Origin: Chryseobacterium sp. BLS98
GTDB taxonomy: Bacteria; Bacteroidota; Bacteroidia; Flavobacteriales; Weeksellaceae
Length of the DNA: 64,000 nucleotides
Reading direction: 5' to 3'
Assembly (NCBI RefSeq): GCF_001045445.1
Contig: NZ_LFNF01000002.1
Span: 930,001 to 994,000, forward strand
Shown: piece after piece, positions 1 to 7,477 of the stretch
Numbering within the stretch: the first letter of the stretch is position 1
How the letters are laid out: each line of letters opens with the position of its first letter
Translations under genes and position numbers: made by a program
Notes under the pieces: model-generated
Databases searched by the model: none
Told to the model about the DNA's origin: nothing
What the model saw: the letters and a program-made list of their open reading frames with translations, nothing else

Positions 1-617
1 TTGTAAAAGTCATTATAACTGCGCAGGAATTTCCCGGAAGCAACTCCTGAGAAATCGGTCCAGGTATTGGTTCCGGTAAAAGGATTGGCCTGAGACTGGC
101 CGCCACTATTATGATTAATCACAATATCTGCATAAACCTGCATATTTTCGGCATGGGCTTTTGTAATTAGAGCTTCCAGTTCCGCTCGGGACCCAAAACG
201 GGTCTCCACACTTCCGTTCTGGTTAAAATTTCCAAAATCGTAGTAATCTGTAGGATCATATCCCATGGAATAAGCTCCGTTCTGTGCTTTGGAAGCCGGC
301 GGAAGCCATACTGCACTGATTCCGGAATCTGACCATGCTGTCAGTTTGTCTTTTACGGTATTCCACCAGTTTCCACCTTCGGGAACATCCCAATAAAAGC
401 CCTGCATGAGAACGCCGCCTCCTGGTCCGGATACAAATTTTCCGGCTACAGATCCGCTTCCGGTACTGAACGGACGCCCGTCATGATTGGTAACATTGAC
501 AATTTTGGAATGAACTTCCTGCCTGCTAAGGCTTTCATTGTCATTTTCATCACTGGTCCGGCAGGAATTAAACAATGTTAAGGCCAGTACCGAAAGTAAT
601 AAATGTGTTTTTTTCAT
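1..617 (-). CDS. Alpha-amylase family glycoside hydrolase (GH13), lipoprotein, 3' end cut off by window
   Basis: The gene runs off the left edge, so only about 205 N-terminal residues are visible. It starts with MKKTHLLLSVLALTLFNSC, a lipoprotein signal ending in Cys19, so the enzyme is probably anchored in the outer membrane or periplasm. The body is GH13-like: an LMQGFYWDVP strand near residue 70, WLPPASKA, and the conserved region I motif DIVINH, which carries the GH13 active-site histidine. Such enzymes hydrolyse alpha-1,4-glucans. Catalytic Asp/Glu/Asp lie beyond the window, so activity cannot be judged. No sorting domain can be seen because the C-terminus is missing. Confidence 0.88.
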   Translation of the reverse strand, partial: MKKTHLLLSVLALTLFNSCRTSDENDNESLSRQEVHSKIVNVTNHDGRPFSTGSGSVAGKFVSGPGGGVLMQGFYWDVPEGGNWWNTVKDKLTAWSDSGISAVWLPPASKAQNGAYSMGYDPTDYYDFGNFNQNGSVETRFGSRAELEALITKAHAENMQVYADIVINHNSGGQSQANPFTGTNTWTDFSGVASGKFLRSYNDFY

Positions 618-789
618 ACTTATTTTAATTATTAATCTATTAACTAAATTACAATTTTATTGAAACAAAGGATATAAAATGTATATTTTTTTAATTTTCG
701 ATATAGAATCCCCTTAAATAACCGCATATAATTTTCATTAAAAAATCATAAACTTTTAATATTTTCAAAACAATTTTTCTTTTAATCCA

Positions 790-797
790 TATATTTG
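790..797 (+). promoter_or_regulatory. -7 promoter box for DUF4290-murA
   Basis: TATATTTG matches the Bacteroidota -7 consensus TAnnTTTG. It ends six bases before the ATG at 804, so the transcript is probably leaderless. No clear -33 TTG is visible. A TTG inside this box opens the frame at 795, which makes that upstream start unlikely. Confidence 0.6.
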
Positions 798-803
798 CAT
801 ACT

Positions 804-1478
804 ATGGAATACAATACCCAAAAAACTCAGCTTCATATGCCGGAATATGGCAGAATCATACAGCAGCTGGTTGAACGCTGCAAAGAGCTCCCTACCAAAG
901 AGGAAAGGAGCGAAATGGCTATGGCCATTATCGATTTTATGGGTCAGAGAAACCCTCAGCTCCGTGACGAAGAAAATTATAAGCATAAACTTTGGGATCA
1001 TCTTTTCATTTTAGCAGAATATGATCTTGATGTAGACTCACCATACCCTTTTCCTACCAGAGAACAGCTGGCAGAAAAACCCAAAAAAATGGAATACCCT
1101 AAACTTCAGGGAGATTTCAAATTTTACGGAAAAAGCATCCTTCAACTGATAGAAAAAGCCATCGAACTGGAACCGGGTGACGAAAAAGAAGCCCTGATCG
1201 AAGTGATTGCCAACAATATGAAGAAGTCTTATAATGTATATAATAAGGAACATGTAACGGACGACGTTATTTTCCGCCATCTGAAGGAACTTTCTGAAAA
1301 CAGGCTGGATCTTACGGGAATAGAATCCCTCGAAAAGAGCAAAATCTATTACACCAGCAATAACAACAGCAGAAACAACAATAACAGCGGCAGAAGCAAC
1401 AGCAATAATAATAACAACAATAATAAGAACCAGACCAACAAGAGAAGGCATAACAACAATCATAAAAACAGAAAATAA
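804..1478 (+). CDS. DUF4290 family protein with Asn-rich C-terminal tail
   Basis: A 224-residue protein of a Bacteroidota-restricted family of unknown function. The conserved body (about residues 1-180) is helical and charged, with motifs such as PEYGRIIQQLVE and HKLWDHLFILAEYDLD, and has no signal peptide or membrane segment, so it is cytoplasmic. The last 40 residues (185-224) are almost only Asn, Ser, Arg, Lys and His, encoded by a trinucleotide-like AAC/AAT/AGC tract. The start is placed at ATG 804 because the upstream TTG at 795 lies within the -7 box. The stop TAA shares its last base with the murA ATG, suggesting translational coupling. Function unknown; a link to cell-wall synthesis is inferred only from the operon. 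Confidence 0.85.
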   Translation: MEYNTQKTQLHMPEYGRIIQQLVERCKELPTKEERSEMAMAIIDFMGQRNPQLRDEENYKHKLWDHLFILAEYDLDVDSPYPFPTREQLAEKPKKMEYPKLQGDFKFYGKSILQLIEKAIELEPGDEKEALIEVIANNMKKSYNVYNKEHVTDDVIFRHLKELSENRLDLTGIESLEKSKIYYTSNNNSRNNNNSGRSNSNNNNNNNKNQTNKRRHNNNHKNRK

Positions 1479-2785
1479 TGAGTGGAACGTTTCAGATAAG
1501 AGGAGGAAAAAGACTGCATGGTGAAATCACTCCACAAGGGGCAAAAAATGAAGCCCTACAAATTTTATGTGCTGTATTGTTAACAGATGAAGAGGTAAGA
1601 ATTAAAAATATTCCTGACATCCATGATGTGAACAGGCTGATTGAAATCCTTGGTGATTTCGGAGTTAAAGTAACAAAAAATGGTCAGGGAGATTTTACTT
1701 TTAAAGCCGACAAGGTTAATTTCGATTATATCAAGTCTCATGAATTTAAAAAAGACGGTGCAAAACTGAGAGGTTCCATTATGCTGATGGGCCCAATGCT
1801 TGCCCGTTATGGTGAGGCTTATATGCCGACTCCGGGAGGTGATAAAATCGGAAGAAGAAGATTGGATACGCATTTCCAGGGACTTGTAGAACTTGGCGCT
1901 GAATTTAATTATGATGAAGATGAATATTTTTACTCTTTAAAGGCTAAGGAACTCAGAGGGAAGTTTATTCTTCTGGAAGAGGCTTCCGTAACCGGAACTG
2001 CGAATATTGTAATGGCCGCAACCCTTGCCAAAGGAAAAACAAGAATCTATAATGCTGCCTGTGAACCTTACCTTCAGCAATTGTGCAAAATGCTGAACAG
2101 AATGGGCGCCAATATATCGGGAATAGGCTCCAACCTTCTTACCATTGAAGGAGTGGAGCATCTTCGCGGTACGGAGCATACTATGCTTCCGGATATGGTG
2201 GAAATCGGATCATGGATCGGTCTTGCCGCCATGACTAAATCCGAAATTACTATTAAAAATGTAAACTGGAGCCAGCTTGGCGTTATTCCCAATACTTTCA
2301 GAAAATTAGGGATTCAGCTTGAGCAGAGCAATGATGATATATTTATCCCTGCCCAGGAAAACTATAAAATTCAGAAATTTATCGACGGATCCATCCTTAC
2401 TATTTCGGATGCTCCATGGCCTGGATTTACGCCGGATTTATTATCGATAATTCTGGTAGTGGCTACTCAGGCAAAAGGAAGTCTTTTGGTTCACCAGAAA
2501 ATGTTTGAATCCAGATTATTCTTCGTGGATAAACTAATTGACATGGGCGCACAGATCATTTTATGTGATCCGCACAGAGCCACCGTGATCGGACTGAATC
2601 AGGAAGCTCCGTTGAGAGGAACTACCATGGTTTCCCCGGATATCAGAGCGGGAAATGCACTTCTTATTGCAGCACTTTCTGCAGAAGGAAAATCTATCAT
2701 CCACAATATTGAACAGATCGACAGAGGATATGAGAATATTGACGGAAGACTGAAAGCGATTGGTGCGGATATCGAAAGAATTTAG
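1478..2785 (+). CDS. murA: UDP-N-acetylglucosamine 1-carboxyvinyltransferase MurA
   Basis: MurA transfers enolpyruvate from PEP to UDP-GlcNAc, the first committed step of peptidoglycan synthesis, in the cytoplasm. The 435-residue protein has the N-terminal GAKNEAL motif with catalytic Lys23-Asn24, and PDMVEIGSW near residue 240. The mobile loop normally contains a catalytic Cys (Cys115 in E. coli), the covalent fosfomycin target. Here the loop reads PGGDKIGRRRLD, with Asp122 at that position. Asp variants of MurA are known to stay active and resist fosfomycin. The gene overlaps the preceding DUF4290 stop by one base and ends at a strong terminator. Confidence 0.96.
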   Translation: MSGTFQIRGGKRLHGEITPQGAKNEALQILCAVLLTDEEVRIKNIPDIHDVNRLIEILGDFGVKVTKNGQGDFTFKADKVNFDYIKSHEFKKDGAKLRGSIMLMGPMLARYGEAYMPTPGGDKIGRRRLDTHFQGLVELGAEFNYDEDEYFYSLKAKELRGKFILLEEASVTGTANIVMAATLAKGKTRIYNAACEPYLQQLCKMLNRMGANISGIGSNLLTIEGVEHLRGTEHTMLPDMVEIGSWIGLAAMTKSEITIKNVNWSQLGVIPNTFRKLGIQLEQSNDDIFIPAQENYKIQKFIDGSILTISDAPWPGFTPDLLSIILVVATQAKGSLLVHQKMFESRLFFVDKLIDMGAQIILCDPHRATVIGLNQEAPLRGTTMVSPDIRAGNALLIAALSAEGKSIIHNIEQIDRGYENIDGRLKAIGADIERI

Positions 2786-2804
2786 GAAAATATTATATTT
2801 AATA

Positions 2805-2836
2805 AAAAAGCGTTCAAATTAATTTGAACGCTTTTT
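2805..2836. terminator. Bidirectional terminator between murA and the DUF2207 gene
   Basis: A perfect 32-base palindrome (16-base arms AAAAAGCGTTCAAATT and its complement) flanked by A and T runs lies between two convergent genes. Confidence 0.9.
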
Positions 2837-2853
2837 GTTTTTTACAAACCTGG

Positions 2854-4773
2854 CTACCAGCCTCCACCTCCACCACCGCCTCCGCCGCCTCCGGAGAATC
2901 CACCGCCGCCGGATCCGCTATTTGAGCTGGATGGTTTGGTAGATGCAGATTGTATGGATTGGGTAAGGCTTGAATTTAAAGTATTGGCAAATGCATGATG
3001 ATTCATTACCCCGCCATAATACCAGGTATTCTGATATTCTGTGGCCGTCCTTTTCAGCAATTCATCAAATTTCTGTCCCCAGATCTGATCAACTCCCATT
3101 ACCATGGCAAAAGGAAGGAGAGTCTCAAAAACCTGCGGAGTCATCTGGGGAGGATTGTGAAATTTCAGCTGTTCGTTTTCAGCTGCCCCCATATACATTT
3201 TGAAGCCGGCTATCAATGATTTTTTTCTCAGCTTTTCTTTGGGTGGCTGCTTGATCAGATATTGAAAAACAACCATTGCCGAAAATGCAAGAACATAGAA
3301 TATATAGCAAACGTTAAAATTAATATTTTCAATACCACCTCCGCCTGCAGAAATAATTCCACCAACTCCTAAAATAACAGCAACAGGAAGCGGGATCAAA
3401 AATTTCCAGGAAGCATTTTTAAGCAGAAATAATATGATTATAAATGCAACAAAAAGAATAACATATAAAAACGCTCCGGCCAAAACTCTTTCAAATTCAG
3501 GCAACAAAGTATAGCTTATAAATAATCCGAGACCATACACAATACTGATCACCAGCCAGGGCAATACCAGTTTCTTCATATTGTTCCCTTCATTCAAAAA
3601 ACTATCATGCTGAAAACCCAGCGCTCCTTTAAAGTTCTGAACGGCAGTCTCAATTTTCGAATTATATTTTCCGTCAAACTTAACAGAATCTTCAGATGCT
3701 GAGAAAAGACTGTTCATCAGATTAATTTCTTCTTTCGGAAGGCTTTCATCTGCCTCTTTTAACTTTTTCAGTGTAAAAATTTTGGTATTGAAAAAGCCCA
3801 GCAGACCGGAATCTTCACTTTCTATAATCTTTACATATCCTTTTACAGCAAGACTGACAATAGCAGCCGTCAGGTATTTATTTTTAAAGCTTTCTGAGTT
3901 GATATACCCCAGAGATGCCGGCGAAAGATTTTCGGGGACATTAAATTGCGGATAAACTGTTGGACTTTCAGGATCAATCCCATATTTCATCCATGTAGAA
4001 TAAAGATACAGAAGCAATCCCAGGAAGATGATACATCCGGCTATTAAAATACCATACTTTTCAAGGAAGGTAGGTGGCGGAGGCGGAACCATAATTCCTT
4101 TTTTGAAACCTACCGCTATGGTAAGACCTTCATTAGGCTTAAGACCGGAAGCACCCCATTCTATAGAGTTATCCGAAAGTACTTTGGAAGTACAATTCTG
4201 GCTGTTACTGCCATAAGCCCCGGTATAACAGGAATTCTGGATGATATCGGCTCCGGCAGGAAGATTCACCTTTGCAGAAATAGTATCTACATCAAAATCC
4301 CAATAAGTCCCGTTGACGTTCCAGTAGAATTCATCATACTGAGGAAAAAAGCCGATCTGATTCTCTGTTTTGTATTTTATTTCATAGTCGTAGGTTCCGG
4401 GATCCAGAAGTATATCTTTATTTCCCGCATAAATTTTTAAATACCCATCTTCTGTTTCTTCATGATAATCTTCATCCTCCCCGTTTTTTTTCACGGAAAT
4501 GATATGATATCTTACCTTCTGACTTTTGTTATTCAGATTTCTGGATAAGGGAAGCGCACGAAAGATTCCTCTTTTGATATTATTCCCGAGACTGTATACT
4601 TTTATATGTTCAGTAACGGTAGCGCCTGAATTTTTATCAATATCAATATCGGAATGGAAAGAAATGATTTTCTCAGGCCCGATAATAGCCGGCTGATCCA
4701 TCCGCTCCAGATTAGTCTGTGCAAAGGCAATACAAAAAAACTGAAGAAGGAAAAGCTGCAGCAACTTTTTCAT
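2854..4773 (-). CDS. DUF2207 domain-containing membrane protein with Gly-rich C-terminus
   Basis: A 639-residue protein with a signal peptide (MKKLLQLFLLQFFCIAFAQ), an N-terminal extracytoplasmic DUF2207 domain (about 35-230), a transmembrane helix near 240-260, a soluble stretch, and several more membrane helices around 395-510. The C-terminus is a low-complexity Gly/Ser tail (GSGGGGFSGGGGGGGGG, then Trp), typical of this family. It follows lemA by three bases on the same strand. LemA and DUF2207 proteins are very often paired and presumably act together at the envelope, but their biochemical role is not established. Termination is at the shared palindrome at 2805-2836. Confidence 0.9.
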   Translation of the reverse strand: MKKLLQLFLLQFFCIAFAQTNLERMDQPAIIGPEKIISFHSDIDIDKNSGATVTEHIKVYSLGNNIKRGIFRALPLSRNLNNKSQKVRYHIISVKKNGEDEDYHEETEDGYLKIYAGNKDILLDPGTYDYEIKYKTENQIGFFPQYDEFYWNVNGTYWDFDVDTISAKVNLPAGADIIQNSCYTGAYGSNSQNCTSKVLSDNSIEWGASGLKPNEGLTIAVGFKKGIMVPPPPPTFLEKYGILIAGCIIFLGLLLYLYSTWMKYGIDPESPTVYPQFNVPENLSPASLGYINSESFKNKYLTAAIVSLAVKGYVKIIESEDSGLLGFFNTKIFTLKKLKEADESLPKEEINLMNSLFSASEDSVKFDGKYNSKIETAVQNFKGALGFQHDSFLNEGNNMKKLVLPWLVISIVYGLGLFISYTLLPEFERVLAGAFLYVILFVAFIIILFLLKNASWKFLIPLPVAVILGVGGIISAGGGGIENINFNVCYIFYVLAFSAMVVFQYLIKQPPKEKLRKKSLIAGFKMYMGAAENEQLKFHNPPQMTPQVFETLLPFAMVMGVDQIWGQKFDELLKRTATEYQNTWYYGGVMNHHAFANTLNSSLTQSIQSASTKPSSSNSGSGGGGFSGGGGGGGGGGGW

Positions 4774-4776
4774 TTC

Positions 4777-5325
4777 TTAGAATTTTATGGTTGGAACTTC
4801 TCTTTCTGCAATATTTTCCAGTTCGAAGAAAGGAGACTTTTCAAACTTGTACATATTGGCGATAATGTTACTTGGGAAAGACTCTACAAGGGTATTATTC
4901 TCACGGACTGTCCCGTTATAATATCTTCTTGATTTTTCCACATCGTTTTCTATAGAAGTAAGCTCGCTCTGAAGCTGTTGAAAATTGGTATTGGCTTTCA
5001 GATCGGGATATTGTTCCGCTACGGCAAAAAGATTCATCATGGCCTGGTTCAGGTTTTTCTCTGCAGCTTCTTTAGCCTGAACGGAATCTGCACCTACAGC
5101 CTGGGTTCTGGCTCTTATCACACTGTCCAGGGTTTCACGCTCATGGGTGGCATAGCCTTTCACTGTTTCCACAAGATTGGGAATAAGGTCATGCCGTTTT
5201 TTAAGCATTACATCAATACTGCTCCATGCCTCCTGTACCAGATTTTTCAGTTTAACAAGGCGGTTGTAAATAGATACTGCATAAAAAAGGAATGCTGCAA
5301 CTAATGCAATAATAACTATGGTCAT
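4777..5325 (-). CDS. LemA family protein
   Basis: A 182-residue LemA protein with one N-terminal transmembrane helix (about residues 2-19) followed by a long helical coiled-coil domain. Diagnostic segments are NRLVKLKNLVQEAWSSIDV, KRHDLIPNLVETVKGYA and RRYYNGTVRENNT. The family has an N-out, C-in topology in studied cases, and its function is unknown. It is the first gene of a two-gene operon with the DUF2207 protein. A near-consensus -7 box (TATTTTTA) lies shortly upstream on the minus strand. Confidence 0.92.
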   Translation of the reverse strand: MTIVIIALVAAFLFYAVSIYNRLVKLKNLVQEAWSSIDVMLKKRHDLIPNLVETVKGYATHERETLDSVIRARTQAVGADSVQAKEAAEKNLNQAMMNLFAVAEQYPDLKANTNFQQLQSELTSIENDVEKSRRYYNGTVRENNTLVESFPSNIIANMYKFEKSPFFELENIAEREVPTIKF

Positions 5326-5426
5326 AATTTTTTGTTTTTATATTCTTTAAAAATACTGTTTTTTAGTCAGGAATGAAATTAATTGTTTTTTAACCTGTTA
5401 TGCATTTAAATCATTAGCTGGTAAAC

Positions 5427-5458
5427 AAAAAAAGTATCCGGAAAAACCGAATACTTTC
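5427..5458 (-). terminator. Terminator of the NIL-domain gene
   Basis: AAAGTAT and ATACTTT arms with an inner CCGG/CCG pairing form a hairpin. Read on the minus strand it is followed by a T run, just downstream of the stop at 5487. Confidence 0.8.
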
Positions 5459-5486
5459 TGTAATTAAAACTATATGAATCTCCCCC

Positions 5487-5807
5487 TTAAAAATACTTAC
5501 GGCAGTTATACTCCACCATGGTATTCAAGAGTTTATTTTTATTCAGATAGAATTCCAGCTGCTGGTAATCTTCTGAACTTACATTAATATATAACTGTAC
5601 CGAACCAAAACTATACCCGTTGACATATTCTACGTTAGCAGACAACACCCTGTGACAGATCCCGAACTGATTATAGATGGTATTCATTAAATGCTCAAAT
5701 TTCATTTTGCCATTCAATTCTATTTCCAGTATCAGTTCTTTTTTAGGCAGGCTTATTTTTTTGGGTAATACCTGCAATGTTGGATTAGGTGTAATCATCA
5801 CTAACAA
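5487..5807 (-). CDS. Stand-alone NIL-domain protein
   Basis: A 106-residue soluble protein. Residues 25-103 resemble the NIL domain, the small ferredoxin-like regulatory domain at the C-terminus of MetN methionine ABC ATPases and of some ferredoxins: MNTIYNQFGICHRVLSANVE, then YVNGYSFGSVQLYI, then a helix and a final strand. No ATPase domain is attached and none lies nearby, so it is either a free-standing sensor or a detached MetN fragment. The start MLVMITPNP is uncertain; the Met at residue 4 is equally possible. A -7 box and a long palindrome lie upstream, so it appears separately regulated. The link to sulfur amino acid metabolism is inference. Confidence 0.68.
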   Translation of the reverse strand: MLVMITPNPTLQVLPKKISLPKKELILEIELNGKMKFEHLMNTIYNQFGICHRVLSANVEYVNGYSFGSVQLYINVSSEDYQQLEFYLNKNKLLNTMVEYNCRKYF

Positions 5808-5862
5808 TTTTTTAGTTAAACATTTTCTAGATCATGGTTGCTTTCTTGCGTTAAATCTTTGA

Positions 5863-5870
5863 CAAAAATA
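5863..5870 (-). promoter_or_regulatory. -7 promoter box for the NIL-domain gene
   Basis: TATTTTTG on the minus strand fits TAnnTTTG. It lies about 55 bases before the start, giving a real 5' leader. Confidence 0.55.
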
Positions 5871-5876
5871 TAAAAA

Positions 5877-5909
5877 AATATTAGTCCACCAAATTAGTAG
5901 ACTAATATT
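5877..5909. promoter_or_regulatory. Palindromic operator candidate upstream of the NIL-domain gene
   Basis: A 33-base near-perfect palindrome has outer arms AATATTAGTC/GACTAATATT and a centre of the form ACyAAwTTrGT. The few central mismatches are all G-T compatible. It ends seven bases from the -7 box on its upstream side, a position suited to a dimeric regulator. It could also form an RNA hairpin if transcribed, so the operator role is inferred. Confidence 0.5.
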
Positions 5910-6121
5910 TTTGAATTTTAACTTTTTTACTTCTTAAAAGACTAAAATATGTTGGCTTTTTTTGTAACCTCTTGCTGATTGAGCAGATAAAGCTGATTTT
6001 TTATAAAAGGTAATAATCAGGCACCTTCATTGAATCAACGGAGTTGATTTTTCCTTTGCTTTCTTAAACTGTTTACACTAAGAATAAACCTTTCCGTTAA
6101 ATTATTCTACCATTTTACCTG

Positions 6122-6155
6122 AAAAAAATCCCTTAAGACTTAAATCTTAAGGGAT
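6122..6155 (-). terminator. Terminator of the YiiX-like gene
   Basis: Arms ATCCCTTAAGA and TCTTAAGGGAT with a six-base loop are followed by a T run on the minus strand, 19 bases past the stop at 6174. Confidence 0.88.
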
Positions 6156-6173
6156 AGCAATTATTTAAAGTAT

Positions 6174-6845
6174 TTACAACTCTCCTATTTTTTCCAGTTT
6201 ATCCGAAGCAGCCAATCCGTTGGGGTTACATCCCGGTTCCCCTTCCGGAACTTTTAAATTTTTCTTTTTATAAAAATCCACCCAGAACGCATTGGTTTCA
6301 CCGGTTTTTGGATCAATGAAGGTCATCGGTTCCAGTTTAAATATATGATCTTCCCTGAATGACCTTTCAATATAATCTGAACAGTAATAAGAATTTTCAT
6401 CCAGGATATAATTGAAATTGTAAGGTTTTCCCAGCATGGACTCTGCCTTTTTGAGAGCAGCAGGAATAGATTTCTGATATTCCGGCTTAAGGCGGTAGAT
6501 CATTACTTTCTGGCCGTCCTCAGACTGATCAGTAAGAAAAGATTTAAGTTCCTGCTTTTGGGAACCTCCTTTAGGAGCTGCATGCAGAACATACCAGTGA
6601 CTATTTGTTTTTTCTACAATTCCGATATGATCAAAAGATGCTTCCTTCTCCTTTTGGGTTACGTTATTGATTGCGCCCGAAAGCCCGGTTTCTTTAGCTG
6701 TTACAAAAAGCAGATCCCCATTCTTCAGCTTACCGGATTGCGTTTGGGGTGCACAATGCTGCAACAGCAGAATGGCAACAAAGAAAATGGTATACGCTAA
6801 GGTTTTATGATTTTTCTGAAACAGTTCTTCTTTAAGCTTAATCAT
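6174..6845 (-). CDS. YiiX/YebB-like NlpC/P60-type cysteine hydrolase
   Basis: A 223-residue protein of the permuted NlpC/P60 papain-like group (former DUF830). Visible signatures are LKNGDLLFV near residue 40, SFDHIGIV with the catalytic-type His, VLHAAPKGG, and YYCSDYIERSF with the catalytic-type Cys. The N-terminus has a hydrophobic segment ending LLLQHC, a poor lipobox, so it is exported or membrane anchored. Characterised relatives act on amide or ester bonds in envelope or lipid substrates; the substrate here is unknown. It follows the DUF1801 gene by 24 bases and probably shares its transcript. Confidence 0.82.
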   Translation of the reverse strand: MIKLKEELFQKNHKTLAYTIFFVAILLLQHCAPQTQSGKLKNGDLLFVTAKETGLSGAINNVTQKEKEASFDHIGIVEKTNSHWYVLHAAPKGGSQKQELKSFLTDQSEDGQKVMIYRLKPEYQKSIPAALKKAESMLGKPYNFNYILDENSYYCSDYIERSFREDHIFKLEPMTFIDPKTGETNAFWVDFYKKKNLKVPEGEPGCNPNGLAASDKLEKIGEL

Positions 6846-6869
6846 AGTGCTGGTATCATTAATATAAAT

Positions 6870-7352
6870 CTATTTCCCTTTTGAAACAGATTCTTTTGAT
6901 TTTTTAAACTGTGTTTCATAGGTATTGATCCAGTCTTCAACGGTCATTTTCTTACTGACCTCAGCAATGAGTTCAAAAGGAATATCATCCATTTTTTTGA
7001 ACCTTACACAGGATTTTCCCATATCGAGTTTTCTTTTGGAGTACTTTGGATATTCAGCTACAAACCATTCTAACAATTCAGGATCTGCATAGATTCCCAT
7101 ATGATAGAATGCAATAAAATTTTTCTGTGAAGCCAGCGCCATAAACGGTAAAGGTGAACCGGGTGCACAATGGTACCCTGCGGGATAAGTCTCGAGAGGA
7201 ACCGCCCAACCCACCATTCCATAGCTGACACCTTCTTTGAAGCCCTTAGGAAGATTGTCATTTATGGTATCAAATAGTTTTTTAAATACTTCCTGTCTTT
7301 CCTCAGGAATTTTTGAAATATAATCGGTTACAGAGTCTGCTTGAATTTGCAT
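6870..7352 (-). CDS. DUF1801 domain-containing protein (YdhG-like)
   Basis: A 160-residue soluble protein. The DUF1801 fold is indicated by VTDYISKIPEERQEVFKKL at the N-terminus, then EGVSYGMVGWAVP, NFIAFYHMG and GKSCVRFKKMDDIP. Some relatives are annotated as iron chaperones, but the molecular role of this family is not settled. It is the first gene of a likely two-gene unit with the YiiX-like hydrolase. The upstream element CGTTATTTTG also precedes rpmB and may be a variant -7 box. The start is the only Met that preserves the full domain. Confidence 0.85.
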   Translation of the reverse strand: MQIQADSVTDYISKIPEERQEVFKKLFDTINDNLPKGFKEGVSYGMVGWAVPLETYPAGYHCAPGSPLPFMALASQKNFIAFYHMGIYADPELLEWFVAEYPKYSKRKLDMGKSCVRFKKMDDIPFELIAEVSKKMTVEDWINTYETQFKKSKESVSKGK

Positions 7353-7420
7353 TTTCAGTGAGTTTTAATTTCTTTCAAAATAACGAAATTTATAGATATC
7401 ATGAATTGAAATTTAATCAC

Positions 7421-7453
7421 AAAAAAAACGACAGTACATCCATGCACTGCCGC
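7421..7453 (-). terminator. Terminator of the fibronectin-type T9SS cargo gene
   Basis: Read on the minus strand, CGGCAGTGCATGGATGTACTGTCG folds on itself and is followed by eight T. Confidence 0.8.
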
Positions 7454-7477
7454 TCAACTTTATTGACATTAAAAAAT

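Larger units (their letters stand above)
5808..6173. other. Intergenic region: promoter, palindromic operator candidate, terminator
   Basis: No coding potential was recognised in these 366 bases. They hold a minus-strand -7 box (5863-5870), a 33-base imperfect palindrome directly upstream of it (5877-5909) and the terminator of the next gene (6122-6155). The AT-rich middle (5915-6120) shows nothing else I can support. Confidence 0.6.

Noticed and set aside
795..803. TTG start three codons upstream of the DUF4290 ATG
   Set aside because: The TTG is part of the -7 box TATATTTG and would not be in the transcript.
1038..1463. Open frame of 141 codons antisense to the DUF4290 gene
   Set aside because: It is the mirror of the Asn-rich tract (giving Val/Ile runs) and has no promoter or recognisable domain.
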